From assembly GCA_030068075.1 (NCBI GenBank), contig CM057828.1:111961699-112025698 (forward strand): a DNA stretch of 64,000 nucleotides, given 5' to 3'. Every line of letters starts with the position of its first letter. The first letter of the stretch is position 1. Below are positions 60,636 to 64,000 of this stretch, in pieces. Made by a program: the position numbers and the translations under genes. A model generated the notes under the pieces. It was not told the origin of the DNA. It ran no database searches and saw only the letters and a program-made list of their open reading frames with translations. The DNA is from Paguma larvata (taxonomy: Eukaryota > Chordata > Mammalia > Carnivora > Viverridae).

Positions 60636-61017
60636 CAATGCCCGGCCTGTGAGTGTGTGTCGGGGGAGGGGGAGAGCGGCCGCGAGAGGCGGGCGGGCGG
60701 GCGCGCAGGCGGCGGGCGGGCGGCAGCACCGGCACCAGGGCCCGACGCGCCCTCGGCGACTCTCAGCACCTCCCCGTTACTGGCGCCGGCGTTCCCGGGC
60801 CATCTCCCTCCGCCAACACCACGCTCACTCTCGGCCCGGGCAGCGGCGCCAACTACACGGCGGCAGCGGCGAGCCGGGGGGAGGGGGGCAAGAAGACGCG
60901 TCCGGCTCAGCCCCGCGGAGAGCTACTGTCTCCTCCGCCTTCTCCTCCTCCTGCTCCGCCGCCTCCTCCCTCCTCCCCCCGTCGCCGCCGCTGCCTGGTC
61001 CTTCTCCTCCGCCTCCT

Positions 61018-61051
61018 GCCGCCGCCGCCGCCGCCGCTGGTGCCGCCGCTG
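61018..61051. repeat. (GCC)n trinucleotide run
   Basis: Six perfect GCC units followed by imperfect GCT/GCC units, within a longer CCG- and CCT-rich tract of the CpG island. On the WAC strand it is (GGC)n and probably lies in the promoter or distal 5'UTR. It is a potential site of length variation; there is no evidence of expansion. Confidence 0.7.
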
Positions 61052-61256
61052 CCGCTCCACCAACTACATCCGGGCAACTCGGACGCCGCGGCCTTCGGCA
61101 AACCTCGGCAGTTTCCGCCGCGCCCCTCCTCTCCCACCCTCTGCCTTCCTCCCCGCCCCGCGCGGCTCCGGAACGCCGCCTTCGGCAAACCTCGGCCCGC
61201 CCCGGCCTTCCTCTTCCTCTGAGGCCTGGCTCGCCTCCTCGCTACCCGTCAGGTCT

Positions 61257-61263
61257 TTCCGGT
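61257..61263 (-). promoter_or_regulatory. ETS-type site in the WAC promoter
   Basis: Minus strand reads ACCGGAA, the core recognised by ETS factors such as GABP/ELK in CpG-island promoters. It sits about 620 bp upstream of the start codon. Motif match only; occupancy is inference. Confidence 0.45.
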
Positions 61264-61451
61264 TGCCGCTTCTTTTCCTCACGCGCAAGTCCGGCCGCTG
61301 CCGTTCCAGTTTAGGGATAGTCCCGCTCGGGGACCCGCTCGAGGCTGGTCCCAGGGGCTCCGGGATGCGCGAGGAGGGAGCCACCTTCGGGAGGAGGACG
61401 GTGGGGCGCGAGAGAAGCCATCGCGGACTAAATAAAGGAGGCTGCGGCTGC

Positions 61452-61463
61452 TGCGCGTGCGCC
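61452..61463 (-). promoter_or_regulatory. NRF1-type site in the WAC promoter
   Basis: The minus strand contains GCGCACGCGC, a match to the NRF1 palindromic core GCGCAYGCGC. NRF1 sites are typical of broad CpG-island promoters of housekeeping genes and lie near transcription starts. Motif match only. Confidence 0.5.
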
Positions 61464-61950
61464 CAGAGGCGCGGGGGTGGGCGGGTGCCCTTGGGTGAGC
61501 TCTCCGGCCGCCGGCCCCCGCCCCCTTCGAGCTCCGGCGGGGTGGTCGGAACCCCCCCTCCATTCCCCGGTTGGGCGGCGGGCGGACGGTTACCAAGGAG
61601 CTTCCTCGGTTGGCGGCGACAGCAGCCGCCCTCGGGGAGGTGGGGAGCGTGCCGCTGCTCCCTACGGCTCGCTCCCGGGAGCCGGAACCCGGGCCTGGGC
61701 ACCTGCCTCAGACCGGACGCTTAGTGCGCGGCCGGCCTTCGGTGGGCAGGGGCTGCTCGGAGCCCTCCCGTCGACGCGTTAGAAGTAGGTGTCACCGCCG
61801 GAGGCGTGCAGGAAAGCGAGCTTGCCGAGCGAGGAGAGACGCAGGAGTTAGGGGGTGCCGTACAGAATGCGGGAAGGCGGGCGCCCGAGCGGCCGCAAGG
61901 CGACAGTCACGGGTTTGAGGAGGAAGCGCGGCTCCGGGCAGTGAATTAAA

Positions 61951-64000
61951 GCCGAAACTGATCTGGAGCGGGATGGGTTACTGGCGAAAAGTGTTGAACT
62001 GCCTCATCCTTGCTGAATTTTTCCGTCCGCGGCTGTGACCGCCCCACCCTCTCCTTCCTTTAATTCCAATTTTTCTCTTCTAGTTCCTCTTCCTCCTTGA
62101 AGTCCTTTGGTGAAAGAAAACTCATTCGAACGTTCTGCATGTGAATAAAGGCGTAGGGTGTGCTAAACGAAGCTGCAACGAATTGAATTTTATAGACCGC
62201 TACCGGCACAATACCATCATTGGCGTATTGGGAGGGGAAAAGTCAAATAAACCCCCCCAAAATTAAGGTTGGGGTGGTCAGTGGTTGATATTCAGGTGAG
62301 GATTTTCCCTCCTGCCCTAAATTCCTTATAAGGCGGCATTAATTTAATGAATAGATTGTAATACCATAAATATATACTTATTTGCGTAAAAGAAAAAGGT
62401 AAAACAGGAAACCAGGGAAAAAAACAAGACCCCACCAAAAACCAGTATCCTTATTGCTGGGCCTAATAAAGGAAAGGGAAGGTGTGGGGAAGGGGCCCTG
62501 AAATCCCAATTGGTTGGAAAAAAAAAAATGCTTGCATACTTTTATTTGTCAAGTCCTCTTGCCAGATGTTAAGGTTATTGCTTTTTGTGAGGACCAGGAA
62601 AAGCTTAATGCCCCGTGAGCTATTGGTAACTAAATCAAACAAAACTGCTAGTCGCTAAAATGGGGGAAAAATTAAAAACCTAGAGTCTTATGTGCAATTT
62701 CCAACACTTTTGTAACAAATACACTGAAGATACAGATTAGCACAGTACCCACAAATATATAAACCTTATGCAGAATCTTTTTGAAAACTGGCGCAAAAAT
62801 CATTACTAATTACTTGATGGTAATGTGCTGAAACTTTGACATATACCATTTGATGAAAAGCAACGAAGTGGAGGCAATGTACAATTTTCATTATTCATAG
62901 ATTCCATATTTGCAGAAATGCCTACTCGCTAATATTTGTAACCACCAAATCATTGTGCATAGCATTCGTGGACATGCAGAGTGGCAAAAAAATCGAACAT
63001 TCTCAGCTGAGTTTAACAAGACCACACTGCCTTATTCATTCACCTCTCATATTGCAAATGTACTTTTCGTAATATATATACTTTTGTGGTTTTGCACTTT
63101 TCATGCTTTTTATTGGTTTTGATGTTCCCCTCCAAGCAAAGTGCTAAACTGATGTCTAGTATTCCTAAGCACAAAATGTGACGTGCCTTGTGGAGAAAAC
63201 ACACATTCTAGGTAAACTTTCAGGCTTGTTATTTGTGCTCTTGACATGATGAGTTCGCTGTTAAGGAATCCACAAAGAATATAAGATGTTTAAATAGAAA
63301 CTGATGAAAATGTTGTGACCAGAGTCTCTCCAAAACCTAACCCTGTTTTCCCCTAGGAACAGATAGATCAGCGTTCACAGTGACTTCATAGAACTATCTC
63401 CTATAATAAGAATCAGTTATTTACTAAAAGGTACATCTAAATGTTATACCATTTTTAAAAAAACTCATTGCCTATTTTTAGATTCCATTATCCATTGTTA
63501 TAAATCCTTTGCGGATACCTTCAATCCTTTCCTTCTCTCTCCCATTTTATCTTTCTAATCCACAGTCCTGGTTAATTCACTGTGTGCTTGCAGCAGAGCA
63601 GTTGAACTTGGCTGGAGAAAAACACAGCCATGCTGACTCTGAATTGAACTCCTTGTGTTTCCCCCACCCCGCTTAGGCTAATTTCCTTAATACATTAACT
63701 CTGCTCTCTTAAACAGCTGTTTAACTTCTTAATCCCGCTCCTCCTTCTGAGTAAGTTCTTGCTTCAAATCTCTCCAGGGAAATAGAAAAAAAAAATCAGA
63801 AATCAGTAACAGCTGTCCACTACTCACCGTTGCATCTATCAACTTTCTTATATCTGAATATATTGCTATACTCCAGTAACTATGGATAAACTGTCAAAAT
63901 GCCTAAGATCAAACTTGCCACCTTTGCCTTGAATTCTATTTTCCTCTTGGAATTGTCTGCTTTCCCATTTTTTCCCTCTCAACTGGATCACTTGTGTCAA
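61951..64000. other. Upstream flank of WAC, no gene supported
   Basis: AT content rises again outside the island. Open frames here are short and not protein-like, for example about 70 codons at 62910-63122. No CanSINE or LINE was recognised. A divergent non-coding RNA corresponding to human WAC-AS1 could occupy this region, but splice sites and exons cannot be placed from sequence alone. Confidence 0.6.

Larger units (their letters stand above)
59990..61950 (-). promoter_or_regulatory. WAC: CpG-island promoter of WAC
   Basis: Nearly 2 kb of very GC-rich, CpG-dense DNA stands out from the AT-rich surroundings and covers exons 1 and 2, intron 1 and about 1.3 kb upstream. No clear TATA box is placed for exon 1, as is usual for a broad housekeeping promoter. 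It contains many GC-box-like GGGCGG/CCGCCC stretches and (GCC)n runs at 61018-61035. CpG islands of this type often fire in both directions. In human an antisense RNA, WAC-AS1, lies head-to-head with WAC, so a plus-strand non-coding transcript starting here is plausible but is not shown by the sequence. Borders are estimated by eye. Confidence 0.9.

Noticed and set aside
60649..61918. Long open frames in the CpG island (355, 221, 212, 189 and 115 codons on both strands)
   Set aside because: Stop codons are rare in GC-rich DNA. The frames overlap on both strands, translate to low-complexity Pro/Ala/Arg/Ser-rich strings and have no recognisable domain.
61951..64000. Exons of a divergent gene upstream of WAC
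   Set aside because: A human antisense RNA is known near here, but I could not place convincing exon borders or a coding frame, so no transcript is annotated.

Overview
This window is mammalian nuclear DNA, almost certainly from a cat-family carnivore. It carries about 32 copies of a tRNA-Lys-derived carnivore SINE (CanSINE). Most match the felid form, with a head reading GGGGCGCCTGGGTGGCTCAG, a CT-rich body and an AATAAA-containing A-rich tail. Long introns with GT..AG borders and a GC-rich CpG-island promoter also rule out a prokaryote.

The one protein-coding gene is the 5' half of WAC (WW domain-containing adaptor with coiled-coil), on the minus strand. Seven coding exons join into one open frame of 919 nt (306 complete codons): exon 1 60595-60635, exon 2 60168-60204, exon 3 58451-58646, exon 4 11936-12042, exon 5 6849-6964 (WW domain), exon 6 6186-6298 and exon 7 1612-1920. 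Every junction has GT/AG and the codon phases agree. The remaining exons, including those for the C-terminal coiled coil, lie beyond base 1. Known biology: WAC is a nuclear adaptor. Its WW domain contacts RNA polymerase II and its coiled coil binds the RNF20/RNF40 ubiquitin ligase to promote H2B mono-ubiquitination.

Layout: 1-12.4 kb holds exons 7 to 4 with introns containing only ancient repeats. 12.0-58.5 kb is the 46.4 kb intron 3, whose 12.4-49.6 kb part holds all the CanSINEs, LINE-1, L2 and HAL1-like remnants, hAT transposons and two LTRs. 49.6-60 kb is again free of CanSINEs. 60.0-61.95 kb is the CpG-island promoter, with exons 1 and 2 at its gene-side edge. 61.95-64 kb is upstream flank with no gene I can support.

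I found no undescribed multi-gene system, CRISPR array, tRNA or rRNA gene. The points most worth a second look are a SINE head without a tail but with flanking duplications (31501-31560), three SINEs stacked on one target site (39477-40165), a 68-bp perfect duplication (27780-27921), a possible alternative WAC N-terminus read from within intron 1, and a G-run inside the exon 3 acceptor tract.
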